Assembly (NCBI RefSeq): GCF_002631185.1 | Contig: NZ_PDNU01000001.1 | Span: 1 to 64,000, forward strand | Source of the DNA: Teichococcus rhizosphaerae | Lineage (GTDB): Bacteria; Pseudomonadota; Alphaproteobacteria; Acetobacterales; Acetobacteraceae | Length of the DNA: 64,000 bases | Direction: 5' to 3' | Part shown: one piece after another, positions 29,376 through 38,352 of the stretch | Layout: the number at the start of each line of letters is the position of its first letter | Position numbering within the stretch: the stretch's first letter is position 1 | Notes under the pieces: generated by a model | The model's input: the letters and a program-made list of their open reading frames with translations, nothing else | The model's database searches: none | What the model was told of the DNA's origin: nothing | Program-made: the position numbers and the translations under genes

Positions 29376-29881
29376 GGGCGGGCTGGCGCCCCATGGGGTG
29401 CGCCGACCTGCCGGCCGTGGAGCGCATCGCCGCCGCCGTGCATCCGGGCTACCCCGAGGACGCGGCGGTACTGGCCGAGCGGCTGGCGCTGCACCCGGGC
29501 GGCTGCTGGATGCTGGAAGGGGCGGAGGAGCCGGTGGGCTACGCCATCAGCCATCCCTGGCACCGGCGGCGGCCACCCGCGCTGAACACCCCCCTCGGCG
29601 CGCTGCCCGACGCGCCCGGCACCTACTATGTGCACGATGTCGCGCTGCTGCCCGCCGCGCGGGGCCAGGGGGCCGCCGGCCGGCTGATGCCGCTGCTGCT
29701 GGCCGCCGCCCGGGGCCTGCCCGAGCTTTCCCTGGTGGCGGTCGGCGGCTCGGTCCCCTTCTGGGAGCGACAGGGCTTCCGCGTGGTGGACGACCCGGTG
29801 CTGGCCGACAAGCTGCGGAGCTACGATGCCGAGGCACGTTTCATGCGCCGCGCGCTGCGCGGCGACACGGCCGATTTGTGA
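29372..29881 (+). CDS. GNAT family N-acetyltransferase
   Basis: A 169-residue acetyltransferase. The GNAT fold is seen in YYVHDVALLPAARGQGAAGRLMPLLL (motif A with the acetyl-CoA loop ARGQGAAGRL) and LSLVAVGGSVPFWERQGF (motif B). The start overlaps the glutathione peroxidase stop (ATGA), so it is the third gene of that run. The acceptor is unknown. Confidence 0.88.
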   Translation: MRAGWRPMGCADLPAVERIAAAVHPGYPEDAAVLAERLALHPGGCWMLEGAEEPVGYAISHPWHRRRPPALNTPLGALPDAPGTYYVHDVALLPAARGQGAAGRLMPLLLAAARGLPELSLVAVGGSVPFWERQGFRVVDDPVLADKLRSYDAEARFMRRALRGDTADL

Positions 29882-30131
29882 GCGTGCGCGGGTCAGCCCT
29901 TTCGCCTCTGCGATAAACTCTTGGCCAGCATGGCTTGATGTTTATCTGCCGGAAATGATCTGCAGGTGCGTGCCGCCTCAATTGCCCCGCCAACGCCAGG
30001 GGATGCTTGCAGCTCATGCATGCTGTCGATGCGCCTCGCCACTACCGGCGAATGTTCCGCCCTGGGGTGCCCGGTTGTGGCCCCGATCCGCGCCTCCGTA
30101 ACACCGACCGCCCGCGCCGGGGCCGGTTTCT

Positions 30132-31511
30132 GTGAGCGGCTCTCCACCGGCGGCAGGCCCGAGATCGTCCCTGTCCGTCTTCGATGCGGTGGTGATCCTG
30201 GTCGGCATCGTCGTCGGGATCGGCATCTTCCGGACACCATCCCTGATCGCGGCCCATGTGAGCAGCGAGGCGGCCTTCATCGGCGTCTGGCTGGTGGGCG
30301 GCCTCGTCACCCTGATCGGCGCGCTCTGCTACGCGGAACTGGCCGCCGCGCACCCGAACAGCGGCGGCGAGTATCACTTCCTCTCCCGCGCCTATGGCAG
30401 GCCGGTGGCCATGCTGTTCGGCTGGGCACGCGGCACGGTGATCCAGACCGGGGCCATCGCCGGCGTGGCCTTCGTGCTGGGCGACTACGCGGCGCAGCTT
30501 CTGCCCCTCGGCCCGCACGGCCCGGCGATCTACGCGGCGCTGTCTGTTCTGCTGCTCACCGGGGTCAACGTCGTGGGGACCGTGCAGGGCAAGTCCTTCC
30601 AGATCGCCGTGACGCTGATCGAGATCGGCGCCATTCTCGCCATCATCGGCTTCGGGCTGCTTGGCGCCACCGGGGCGGCGCCGGCGTTGGAAACCTCGCC
30701 CGCCCAGACGGCCGGCATAGGCATGGCGATGATCTTCGTGCTGCTGACCTATGGCGGCTGGAACGAGGCTGCCTATCTCACCGGCGAGCTGAAGGATGCG
30801 CCGCGAAACGTGCCGCGTGTGCTGCTGGCCGGCACGGCGGTGATCGTGCTGCTCTACGTGCTGGTGAACCTGGCCCTGCTTGCAATCCTGGGGCTTGAGG
30901 GGCTGCGCGGCTCCCAGGCGGTGGCGGCGGACATGATGCGCGCGGTGGCCGGCCCTTCCGGCGCCAACCTGGTCAGCGCCGCTATTCTTCTTGCCGCCCT
31001 CTCGACGCTGAACGCGACGATCTTCACCGGCGCGCGGACCTGCGCCGCGATGGCGCGGGACATCACCTTCCTGTCCCGCGTCGGCAACTGGAGCGGGCGC
31101 GGCAGCACGCCGGCCAACGGCCTGCTCCTGCAGGCGGCGATCGCGCTGGCGCTGGTGGGTTTCGGCGCGGTGACGCAGGACGGCTTCCGCGCCATGGTGG
31201 ACTACGCCGCGCCGGTCTTCTGGGGGTTCCTGCTGCTGGTCGGCGTCGCGCTGTTCGTGCTGCGGCGCCGGGAGCCGCATCGCGCGCTGCCCTACCGGGT
31301 GCCGCTCTACCCTGTGACGCCGGTCCTGTTCTGCCTCAGCTGCCTCTACATGCTGCATGCCAGCATCGCCTACACCGGCCTGGGCGCGCTCGTCGGGCTC
31401 GCCGTTGTCGCCGCCGGCGCGCCGCTCCTGCTCTTCCGGCGCCACGAGCAGGAGCCGGCACGCTCCATTGCCCCGGAGAACGCCGCATCGCAGCCCGCCA
31501 GTCCCCTTTGA
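30132..31511 (+). CDS. APC family amino acid permease
   Basis: A 459-residue inner-membrane transporter with about twelve helices. The first helix has VVILVGIVVGIGIFRTPSLI, the unwound GIG motif of the APC/LAT group, then LCYAELAAAHPNSGGEYHFL and LTYGGWNEAAYLTGELKD. The start is GTG at 30132 without a clear ribosome-binding site. The 250 bp before it show no gene. The substrate is probably an amino acid or amine. An exported methyltransferase-like gene follows after 29 bp on the same strand. Confidence 0.9.
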   Translation: MSGSPPAAGPRSSLSVFDAVVILVGIVVGIGIFRTPSLIAAHVSSEAAFIGVWLVGGLVTLIGALCYAELAAAHPNSGGEYHFLSRAYGRPVAMLFGWARGTVIQTGAIAGVAFVLGDYAAQLLPLGPHGPAIYAALSVLLLTGVNVVGTVQGKSFQIAVTLIEIGAILAIIGFGLLGATGAAPALETSPAQTAGIGMAMIFVLLTYGGWNEAAYLTGELKDAPRNVPRVLLAGTAVIVLLYVLVNLALLAILGLEGLRGSQAVAADMMRAVAGPSGANLVSAAILLAALSTLNATIFTGARTCAAMARDITFLSRVGNWSGRGSTPANGLLLQAAIALALVGFGAVTQDGFRAMVDYAAPVFWGFLLLVGVALFVLRRREPHRALPYRVPLYPVTPVLFCLSCLYMLHASIAYTGLGALVGLAVVAAGAPLLLFRRHEQEPARSIAPENAASQPASPL

Positions 31512-31540
31512 CCAGATCCTAGACCGTGGAGATCCCCGTC

Positions 31541-32425
31541 ATGAACCGCATGACCCTTCTCGCCTCGGCCTGCCTCGTTTTCCTGTGGGGCTGGCAGAGC
31601 ACACAAGCCCAGCCTGCACAAGCCCAGCCTGCACAAGCCCAGCCTGCACAAGCCCAGCCTGCACCGGTCGCGCCCACCCCGGCGGCACCCGACACCTACA
31701 AGCCCACGGTCGGCCAGATGGGCAAGGACGTGGTCTGGGTGCCGACGCACCAGGCGCTGGTCGACCGCATGCTCGACATGGCCAAGGTCACCCCGCAGGA
31801 CTACCTCGTGGACCTCGGCTCGGGCGACGGGCGGACGGTGATCACGGCCGCCAAGCGCGGCGTCCGGGCCCATGGCATCGAGTACAACCCCGATCTGGTG
31901 GCGGTCTCGCGCCGGGCCGCGCAGGCCGAAGGGGTGGCGGAGCGCGCCACCTTCGCGCAGGCCGATATCTTTCAGTCAGACTTCTCCGATGCCACCGTGG
32001 TCACGCTGTTCCTGCTGCACACGCTGAACGAGCGCCTGCGCCCGACCCTGCTGGCCATGCGGCCCGGCACCCGGGTGGTCTCCAACACCTTCACCATGGG
32101 CGACTGGGAGGCCGACCAGCAGTACGAGCATAAGGGCGAGTGCTCCAGCTTCTGCCGCGCCTATCTCTGGATCATTCCCGCCGACGCCGCGGGGGAGTGG
32201 CGGCTCGGCGAGGACCGGCTGGTGCTGCGCCAGACCTACCAGATGCTGAGCGGCACCCTGACCCGTGATGGTCAGGAGCTGCCCATCACCGAGGCGAAGA
32301 TGGACGGCAACCGCATCGCCTTCACGGCGGGCAACCGCCGCTACACCGGCGAGCTGGCGGAGGGCCGCATCACCGGCCGGACCGAGGACGGCGCCGAGTG
32401 GAGCGCGACGCGCGCGCCGGGTTGA
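31541..32425 (+). CDS. Exported class I methyltransferase-like protein
   Basis: A 294-residue protein. A clear signal peptide (1-23, LLASACLVFLWGWQSTQA) is followed by an AQPAQ repeat region and Pro-rich linker to residue 50. A Rossmann methyltransferase core then begins with motif I LVDLGSGDGRT (89-99) and the acidic residue of motif II in GIEYNP. A C-terminal beta-rich extension (about 220-294) resembles no methyltransferase part I know. GTGGAGATC lies before the ATG at 31541; an in-frame GTG at 31526 is possible. Export is odd because S-adenosylmethionine is cytosolic. Confidence 0.8.
   Translation: MNRMTLLASACLVFLWGWQSTQAQPAQAQPAQAQPAQAQPAPVAPTPAAPDTYKPTVGQMGKDVVWVPTHQALVDRMLDMAKVTPQDYLVDLGSGDGRTVITAAKRGVRAHGIEYNPDLVAVSRRAAQAEGVAERATFAQADIFQSDFSDATVVTLFLLHTLNERLRPTLLAMRPGTRVVSNTFTMGDWEADQQYEHKGECSSFCRAYLWIIPADAAGEWRLGEDRLVLRQTYQMLSGTLTRDGQELPITEAKMDGNRIAFTAGNRRYTGELAEGRITGRTEDGAEWSATRAPG
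31603..31662 (+). repeat. Perfect 15-bp tandem repeat, four copies, in frame
   Basis: Four identical copies of acaagcccagcctgc encode the AQPAQ repeats just after the signal peptide of the exported methyltransferase-like protein. Fifteen bases equal five codons, so copy-number changes would alter linker length without shifting the frame. Confidence 0.95.
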
Positions 32426-32432
32426 GCGCGCG

Positions 32433-32460
32433 GCGGCGGGGAAGCTTCCTTCCCCGCCGC
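32433..32460. terminator. Hairpin between convergent genes
   Basis: A perfect 12-bp stem gcggcggggaag/cttccccgccgc with loop CTTC fills the 37-bp gap between the methyltransferase-like gene and parC. There is no T-run, but the position suggests a shared bidirectional terminator. Confidence 0.6.
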
Positions 32461-32462
32461 GC

Positions 32463-34697
32463 TCATCCGAACCGGTTGTTCCGCGGGAAGCCGTTCGGCG
32501 GCTGCCGGCCCGCGCCCGCGCGGTTGCCCCGCCAGGTGGTGAGGTCCGTCTCCAGCCGCACCCGCTCGCCGATGCGCCAGCTCAAGCCAGCCGTGCCCTG
32601 GAACACCTTCACATCCGAGAGCCGGCCGTCGCGGTAGCCCTGCAGGGCCACGCCGCGTCCGCGCGTCATCTCCGGCACCTGTTCCAGCGGGAAGACCAGC
32701 AGCTTGCGGTTGGTGCCGATGATGGCCACGGTGTCGCCCTCCACCGGCACGCAGGCTGCCGCCTCGTTGGGCGCCTCCAGCGTCAGCACCTGCTTGCCGG
32801 TCCGCTTCTCCGCCACCAGGTCCTCGGACCTGACGACGAAGCCGCGCCCGTCATCGGCGGCGACCAGGTATTTCCGGCCCTCCCTCCAGACGAACAGCTC
32901 CACCACCTCGTCCTCGTTGGTGAGCTCCACCATCAGGCGCACGGGCTGGCCGTCGCCCCGGCCGCGCGGCAGGGCCTCGGCCTTGATGGTGAAGCTCTTG
33001 CCGTTGGTGGCGAAGAGGCAGATGCGGTCGGTCGTCTCGGCGTGCAGCGCGAAGCGCAGCCGGTCGCCCTCCTTGAACTTGTGCTCCGTTTCCAGCGGCA
33101 CATGGCCCTTGAGCGCGCGGATCCAGCCCTTCTCGGACAGGATGACGGTGATCGGCTCGCGCTCGATGAAGGCGCGCTCGTCGATCACCACGGCGGCGGG
33201 GGCGGCGTCGATGGCGGTGCGGCGGCGGCCGATCCCCGTTTCCTCGCCGAACTTCTCGCGCGTGGCGGCGATCTGCCCGGCCAGCGTCTTCCAGCGCAGC
33301 TTCTCGCTGCCGAGCAGCGCCTGGAGCGACTTCTGCTCCGCGCTGAGCTTCTTGTGCTCGCGGCGGATCTCCATCTCCTCCAGCTTGCGCAGGCTGCGCA
33401 GCCGCATGTTCAGGATCGCCTCGGCCTGCACCTCGGTCAGCGAGAAGGTGCTGACCAGCACGGGCTTCGGATGGTCCTCCTCGCGGATGATGCGGATCAC
33501 CTCGTCGAGGTTCAGGTAGGCGACCAGGTAGCCGTCGAGGATCTCCAGCCGGCGGGCGATGGCGTCCAGCCGGTGTTGGCTGCGGCGCACCAGCACCTCG
33601 TGCCGGTGGTCGAGCCAGGCGCGCAGCACCTCCTTGAGGCCCATCACGCGCGGGGTGCGGCTCGCGTCCAGCACGTTCATGTTGAGCGAGACGCGGGATT
33701 CCAGCGGCGTCGCGCGGAACAGCGTCTCCATCAGCACGGCCGGATCGACGGTCCGGCTCTTGGGCTCCAGCACCACGCGGACGACGTCGGTGCTCTCGTC
33801 CCGGATGTCGGCCAGGAGGGGAAGCTTCTTCTCCTCCATGAGCTGCGCGATCTGCTCGATCAGCCGCGACTTGGCGACCTGGTAGGGGATCTCGGTGACG
33901 ACGACCTGCCAGGTGCCGTTCTTCAGCTGCTCCTTTTCCCAGCGCGCCCGGATGCGGAAGCCGCCGCGGCCGGTGGCATAGGCCTCGCGCACCGCCTCCG
34001 GGCTCTCGATCATCACGCCGCCGGTGGGGAAGTCGGGGCCGGGGACATGCCGCAGCAGCTCGTCGATCCCGGCCTTGGGGTTCTCGATCAGCGCCAGGGC
34101 GGCGGCGCAAAGCTCGCCCGCATTGTGCGGCGGGATGGAGGTGGCCATGCCCACCGCGATGCCGTTGGCGCCATTGGCCAGCAGGTTGGGGAAGGCTGCG
34201 GGCAGGACGATCGGCTCCTGCTCCTCGCCGTCATAGGTGGCGCGGAAATCGACCGCGTTCTCCTCGATGCCTTCCAGCATCGCGCTCGCGATGGCGGTCA
34301 GCCGCGCCTCGGTGTAGCGCATGGCCGCGGCGTTATCGCCGTCGATGTTGCCGAAATTGCCCTGGCCCTCGACCAGCGGGTAGCGGGCGGCGAATTCCTG
34401 CGCCAGCCGCACCATGGCCTCGTAGATCGAGGCGTCGCCATGCGGGTGGTACTTGCCCATCACGTCGCCCACGATGCGGGCGCATTTCTTGAAGCCCGCC
34501 GCCGGGTCCAGCTTCAGCTGGTGCATGGCCCAGAGCAGCCGGCGGTGCACCGGCTTCAGCCCGTCCCGCACATCCGGCAGGGAGCGCGCCGTGATGGTGG
34601 ACATGGCATAGGCCAGGTACCGCTCCGACAGCGCGGCGGAGAGGTTGGTCGGCTTCACGGCCCCGCCTTCGGGCAACGCGGTCAGGTCATCGGGCAT
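32463..34697 (-). CDS. parC: DNA topoisomerase IV subunit A
   Basis: A 744-residue type IIA topoisomerase subunit that decatenates chromosomes with ParE. The breakage-reunion domain includes [28 protein letters not shown] (quinolone-determining region) and the catalytic Tyr128 in [11 protein letters not shown], followed by [17 protein letters not shown] coiled coil and a degenerate C-terminal propeller follow. The start at 34697 ([11 protein letters not shown]) follows GGAGTG; the frame extends to 34748. The length and lack of a GyrA box favour ParC over GyrA. parE is not in the window. recO lies 2.8 kb upstream in the same orientation. Confidence 0.93.
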   Translation of the reverse strand: MPDDLTALPEGGAVKPTNLSAALSERYLAYAMSTITARSLPDVRDGLKPVHRRLLWAMHQLKLDPAAGFKKCARIVGDVMGKYHPHGDASIYEAMVRLAQEFAARYPLVEGQGNFGNIDGDNAAAMRYTEARLTAIASAMLEGIEENAVDFRATYDGEEQEPIVLPAAFPNLLANGANGIAVGMATSIPPHNAGELCAAALALIENPKAGIDELLRHVPGPDFPTGGVMIESPEAVREAYATGRGGFRIRARWEKEQLKNGTWQVVVTEIPYQVAKSRLIEQIAQLMEEKKLPLLADIRDESTDVVRVVLEPKSRTVDPAVLMETLFRATPLESRVSLNMNVLDASRTPRVMGLKEVLRAWLDHRHEVLVRRSQHRLDAIARRLEILDGYLVAYLNLDEVIRIIREEDHPKPVLVSTFSLTEVQAEAILNMRLRSLRKLEEMEIRREHKKLSAEQKSLQALLGSEKLRWKTLAGQIAATREKFGEETGIGRRRTAIDAAPAAVVIDERAFIEREPITVILSEKGWIRALKGHVPLETEHKFKEGDRLRFALHAETTDRICLFATNGKSFTIKAEALPRGRGDGQPVRLMVELTNEDEVVELFVWREGRKYLVAADDGRGFVVRSEDLVAEKRTGKQVLTLEAPNEAAACVPVEGDTVAIIGTNRKLLVFPLEQVPEMTRGRGVALQGYRDGRLSDVKVFQGTAGLSWRIGERVRLETDLTTWRGNRAGAGRQPPNGFPRNNRFG

Positions 34698-34955
34698 GGC
34701 GGCACTCCAGGCAGTCTCGGTACACGCATCGGTCACGCAGTCTGTCACGTAAGCGGTGTGGGCGGGCTAGCGCAGCGCGGCGCTTCGCGCCAGGGGCTTC
34801 GCGGCAAAACGGAACAAAAAACGAACGGATAGGCGAGGCTCACAATGCCGTACACCATTGCCCCGGAGGGGCTGACGCTGCCGGAAGCGGGTGGCCATAG
34901 TGGGGCCGGCCATCAATCCAGGAAAAACAACAATCAATCCGGGAGAAGTTCAGGA

Positions 34956-36374
34956 ATGAGTGCAAGCGCCGAAACCATTGCGAAAAACCGGGTCATGGCG
35001 GAGAACGATCCCTACCGCCTCACCCGGGCGGGCATCATGGAGCCGCCCACGGGCTGGAAGCACTCGCTGAGGCATCTCGGGCCGGGGCTGATCCTCAGCG
35101 CCTCCATCGTGGGCTCGGGCGAGCTGATCGTCACCACCACGCTTGGCGCCACGGTGGGGTTCGCGCTGCTGTGGATGGTCATCTTCAGCACCTTCGTGAA
35201 GGTGGCGGTGCAGATCGAGCTGGCGCGCTGGTGCATCTCCACCGGCCAGCCGGCGCTCACCGGCTACAACAAGGTGGGCCCGCATGTCGGGCGGCTGAGC
35301 TGGATCAACCTGCTCTGGGCGCTGATGGCGCTGTCCAAGGTGCTGCAGATGGGCGGCGTGGTGGGCGGCACGGCGCTGGCGCTCAGCATCATGCTTCCGA
35401 TCGGCGGGGAGCCGCTGGGCGGCACCTCGCTCGGCGCCTGGACGGCGATCGTCGTGCTGGGCAGCATCGCGCTGCTCTACAGCAACAGGTACAGCCGCAT
35501 CGAGCGGGGCGCCGGCATCCTGGTGGTGCTGTTCTCCTTCATCACCATCGGCATCGCCCTCGGCCTGCCCTTCACGCCCTTCGCCTATTCGATGGACGAC
35601 ATCGCGGGCGGCCTGTCCTTCGCCATCCCGGCGGGAGCGGTGGGCGCCGCCATCGCCATGTTCGGCATCACCGGCGTGGGCGCGGACGAGCTGACCTTCT
35701 ACACCTACTGGTGCATCGAGAAGGGCTATGCCCGCTATGTCGGCCCGAACGATGGCAGCGAGGCCTGGCAGCGCCGCGCCAGGGGCTGGATCGGCGTCAT
35801 GTACAAGGACGCCTTCCTGTCCTGGGTCATCTACACCTTCGGCACCATCGCCTTCTTCATCATGGGCGCCGCGGTGCTGAACCCGCAGGGCGTGGTGCCG
35901 CAGGGCAACGAGATGATCACCGCCCTCTCGCGCATGTACACCGACACGCTGGGCCAGTGGGCCGGCACGGTGTTCCTGCTGGGCGCGGTGGTGGTGCTGG
36001 GCTCCACCCTGTGGGCGGCGGTGCCGAGCTGGTCGCGCATGTATGTCAACCTGCTGGCCGAGATGGGCGTGCTGGACTGGCGCGACACGGCGGCCCGGCT
36101 GCGCTGGATCCGCATCTTCACCATCGCCCTGCCGCTGATCTGGGGCACGGCCTATCTGTTCATGCGCTCGCCGGTGCTGATGGTGCAGATCGGCGGCATC
36201 GCCACCGGCATCTTCCTGCTCGCGGTGGTGGTGGCGGTGTGGCACCTCCGCCGCACCGAGACCGATCCCCGCCTCTACGGCAGCGGCGCGTTCAACGCGC
36301 TGCTGGTGGTCAGCAGCATCGCCATCGTGCTGCTTGGCCTCTACACCGGTCTGAGCGCCCTCAAGCTGGTCTGA
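34956..36374 (+). CDS. Nramp-related membrane transporter
   Basis: A 472-residue protein with about eleven helices and the Nramp fold. It starts at 34956 behind GGGAG. The first core helix reads GPGLILSASIVGSGELI: GSGE (53-56) sits where classical Nramp proteins have the metal-binding DPGN. The sixth helix reads AIAMFGITGVGADEL instead of a Met-Pro-His motif. This places it in an Nramp-related subgroup whose substrate may not be Mn or Fe. The substrate is unknown. It is divergent from parC across 258 bp. Confidence 0.85.
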   Translation: MSASAETIAKNRVMAENDPYRLTRAGIMEPPTGWKHSLRHLGPGLILSASIVGSGELIVTTTLGATVGFALLWMVIFSTFVKVAVQIELARWCISTGQPALTGYNKVGPHVGRLSWINLLWALMALSKVLQMGGVVGGTALALSIMLPIGGEPLGGTSLGAWTAIVVLGSIALLYSNRYSRIERGAGILVVLFSFITIGIALGLPFTPFAYSMDDIAGGLSFAIPAGAVGAAIAMFGITGVGADELTFYTYWCIEKGYARYVGPNDGSEAWQRRARGWIGVMYKDAFLSWVIYTFGTIAFFIMGAAVLNPQGVVPQGNEMITALSRMYTDTLGQWAGTVFLLGAVVVLGSTLWAAVPSWSRMYVNLLAEMGVLDWRDTAARLRWIRIFTIALPLIWGTAYLFMRSPVLMVQIGGIATGIFLLAVVVAVWHLRRTETDPRLYGSGAFNALLVVSSIAIVLLGLYTGLSALKLV

Positions 36375-36379
36375 GGCAG

Positions 36380-36400
36380 CCAGGGGGCACCGCCCCCTGG
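36380..36400. terminator. Hairpin between convergent genes
   Basis: A perfect 9-bp stem ccagggggc/gccccctgg with loop ACC sits in the 38-bp gap between the Nramp-like gene and the DUF1003 gene. A C-run rather than a T-run follows. It is probably a bidirectional stop structure. Confidence 0.55.
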
Positions 36401-36412
36401 ACCCCCCCCTCG

Positions 36413-36973
36413 TCAGGGAGTGGCGCGCCTCTCCTCCAGCAGGCGGGTCAGCATCTCGATCTGCCGCTCCTGCCGCTCCAGCAGCGCCGTCATCTGCTCG
36501 GCACGCATCCGGTCCAGCTTCTCGTGCAGGGCCATGATCTCGATCTCGGCCTTCAGGTTCACCTCGTAGTCATGCGCCGCCACCAGCCGGTCCTTCGCCG
36601 ACTGCCGGTTCTGGCTCATCATGATGATCGGCGCCTGCAACGCCGCCACCATCGAGAGGATCAGGTTCAGGAAGACGAAGGGGTAGGGGTCGAAGGGCTG
36701 CCGCAGCAGCCAGAGATTGGCGCCCGCCCAGAGCACCAGCATCAGCAGGCTGAGCAGGATGAAGCTCCAGGAGCCGCCGAAGCTGGCCACCTTGTCCGCC
36801 ACCCGGTCGCCGAAGCTCAGCTTCTCGGAGAAGGCCTCGTTGGTGTCGTGGCTGAGCGGGCGGCGCTCCAGCGCGCGGCTCAGCGCGCGTTGCTCGGCCT
36901 CGCCAAGAGCCTCGCCGGCGCCGAACCAGCGCTCGGCGGCCTCACGGAATTCCGGCTTCGGGGAAGGGGGCAT
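36413..36973 (-). CDS. DUF1003 family membrane protein
   Basis: A 186-residue protein starting at 36973 behind GGAG. Two helices (SFILLSLLMLVLWAGANLWLL and FVFLNLILSMVAALQAPIIMM) are joined by the conserved FDPYPF turn. The conserved SQNRQSAKDRLVAAHDYEVNLKAE (shown in part as SQNRQSAKDRL) and a C-terminal coiled coil (EIEIMALHEKLDRMRAEQ) complete the DUF1003 pattern. The function is unknown. Confidence 0.88.
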   Translation of the reverse strand: MPPSPKPEFREAAERWFGAGEALGEAEQRALSRALERRPLSHDTNEAFSEKLSFGDRVADKVASFGGSWSFILLSLLMLVLWAGANLWLLRQPFDPYPFVFLNLILSMVAALQAPIIMMSQNRQSAKDRLVAAHDYEVNLKAEIEIMALHEKLDRMRAEQMTALLERQERQIEMLTRLLEERRATP

Positions 36974-37002
36974 GGCGGCGGCTCCGGGGCGCGGGGAAGC
37001 TT

Positions 37003-37541
37003 TCAGGGGCGGGCGTGGAACCACTGGCCCAGTGCCAGCCAGGGCCGCGCATCCCAGAAGCGGCTGGCCTGGCCGGAGGTGGAGGGCATCACCCAGACGG
37101 GCGGAAAATCCGCCGGGCCCTCGACCCGGCCATAGGCCACGGCGCCGGTGCGGCGGCGGAGGAAGGCGGCGGCGGGCGCCTTGGCGGTGAAGGCCACCGC
37201 CTCCGGGCGCACGGCACGGATGCGGGCGGCGAAGCCCGCTGGGTCGTAGGCATCGGGGGGGAGCTGGTCGTCATTGCCGGCGGCGTGCTTGGCCATGTCG
37301 GTGAGGCCGATGCGGTGGCGCAGCAATTCGGGGTATTCGGCGGGCGCCAGGCGGCGCGGCGTGATCCCCGCCTGGTGCAGATGCCCCAGAAGCGGTTGCC
37401 AGGATGCGCGTAGTAGGCGCCCCGCGCCGCCGAGACGAGGCCCGGCGCCGAGCCGCAGAACACCAGCCGCAGCCCAGGCGCCAGCAGGTCGGGCAGTACC
37501 GGGTCAGGCAGTACCGGGTCAGGCAGGGCGGGCTCAGGCAT
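37003..37541 (-). pseudogene. mug: Mismatch-specific uracil-DNA glycosylase (Mug family), frameshifted
   Basis: Two overlapping frames together make one Mug-type glycosylase. The first (from 37541) encodes LRLVFCGSAPGLVSAARGAY and AHPGNRFWGI, with the catalytic-region motif. The second (ending 37003) continues with LHQAGITPRRLAPAEYPELL, GLTDMAKHAAGND and PSTSGQA. The frames join if one base is added at 37380/37381, restoring FWGILHQAG. Either a one-base deletion has inactivated the gene or the base call is wrong. The first residues carry LPDPV repeats from a 15-bp tandem repeat at 37485-37530. It overlaps recO by eight bases. Confidence 0.88.
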
Positions 37542-38292
37542 GGGCGGGGGCCCCGGGCGGCGGCGGCAGCAGGGCCTCGATGCGCGTCTCCAGCCACGCC
37601 CGCGCCACCGGCACGGGGCGGTGGCGGCTGCCGAAGGCGTCGCGCGCCAGGAAATGCCTGGTCAGCCGCAGCCCGGCGAGCCATTCGGCCGGGTCCGCCT
37701 CGGCCTGCCCGCCCTGCAGGAACAGCGGCAGCGGCAGCAGCCGCCCGGCATAGGGGGCGGCGGCCTCGGCGCTCACCGCCCGGCCGCTGCGTGGCGAGAC
37801 ATGGGTGAGGTGCTCGGCCGTGCCGGTCACGGCGCAGGCGGACAGGTCGAGCCCATAGCCCAGCGCCTCCAGCAGCAGCGCCTCCCAGCGGATGTAGTCG
37901 GCCATCATGGCGGGGGCGCCGCGGCCCAGATTGGCCATCAGCGCGAGCAGGCCGGAAAAGACGCGCGGCTGCGCCTCGCGCTCCGGCAGCGCGTCGGCGG
38001 CGAGCGCGCAGGCGGAGCGGAGGAGAGCGAGGGACAGCGGCTCGTCCAGCGCCAGGGCGGCGGTGGGATGCACCATCTCGCCGCTGAAGGCGCCGAGCTG
38101 GTCGGAAAGCCGCGCCACCCAGCGCACCTCGACCAGGTTGCCCGGCTGCCACAGCCCCGCCTGGGCGCGCGAGCCGCCACCCTTGGCCAGGCCCAGATGC
38201 CGCCCGTGCGCCTCGGTCAGCACGGCGACGACGGCGCCACCCTCGCCATGCGGGCGGGCCTCCAGCACGATGGCGGGGGCCTGCCACTCCAT
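37534..38292 (-). CDS. recO: DNA repair protein RecO
   Basis: A 252-residue recombination mediator that helps load RecA at gaps with RecR. The N-terminal OB fold is seen in WQAPAIVLEARPHGEGGAVV and LTEAHGRHLGLAKGG, followed by the helical domain (ALLRSACALAADALPERE, MMADYIRWEALLLEALGYGLDLSAC, shown in part). It sits 60 bp after era on the same strand, the usual alphaproteobacterial rnc-era-recO order. Confidence 0.92.
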   Translation of the reverse strand: MEWQAPAIVLEARPHGEGGAVVAVLTEAHGRHLGLAKGGGSRAQAGLWQPGNLVEVRWVARLSDQLGAFSGEMVHPTAALALDEPLSLALLRSACALAADALPEREAQPRVFSGLLALMANLGRGAPAMMADYIRWEALLLEALGYGLDLSACAVTGTAEHLTHVSPRSGRAVSAEAAAPYAGRLLPLPLFLQGGQAEADPAEWLAGLRLTRHFLARDAFGSRHRPVPVARAWLETRIEALLPPPPGAPAHA

Positions 38293-38352
38293 CAGCTCAG
38301 GCCACGGCCGCCGGAGGCAGACCTGCCGGAGGAGCGAAGCGCCGGCCCATGA

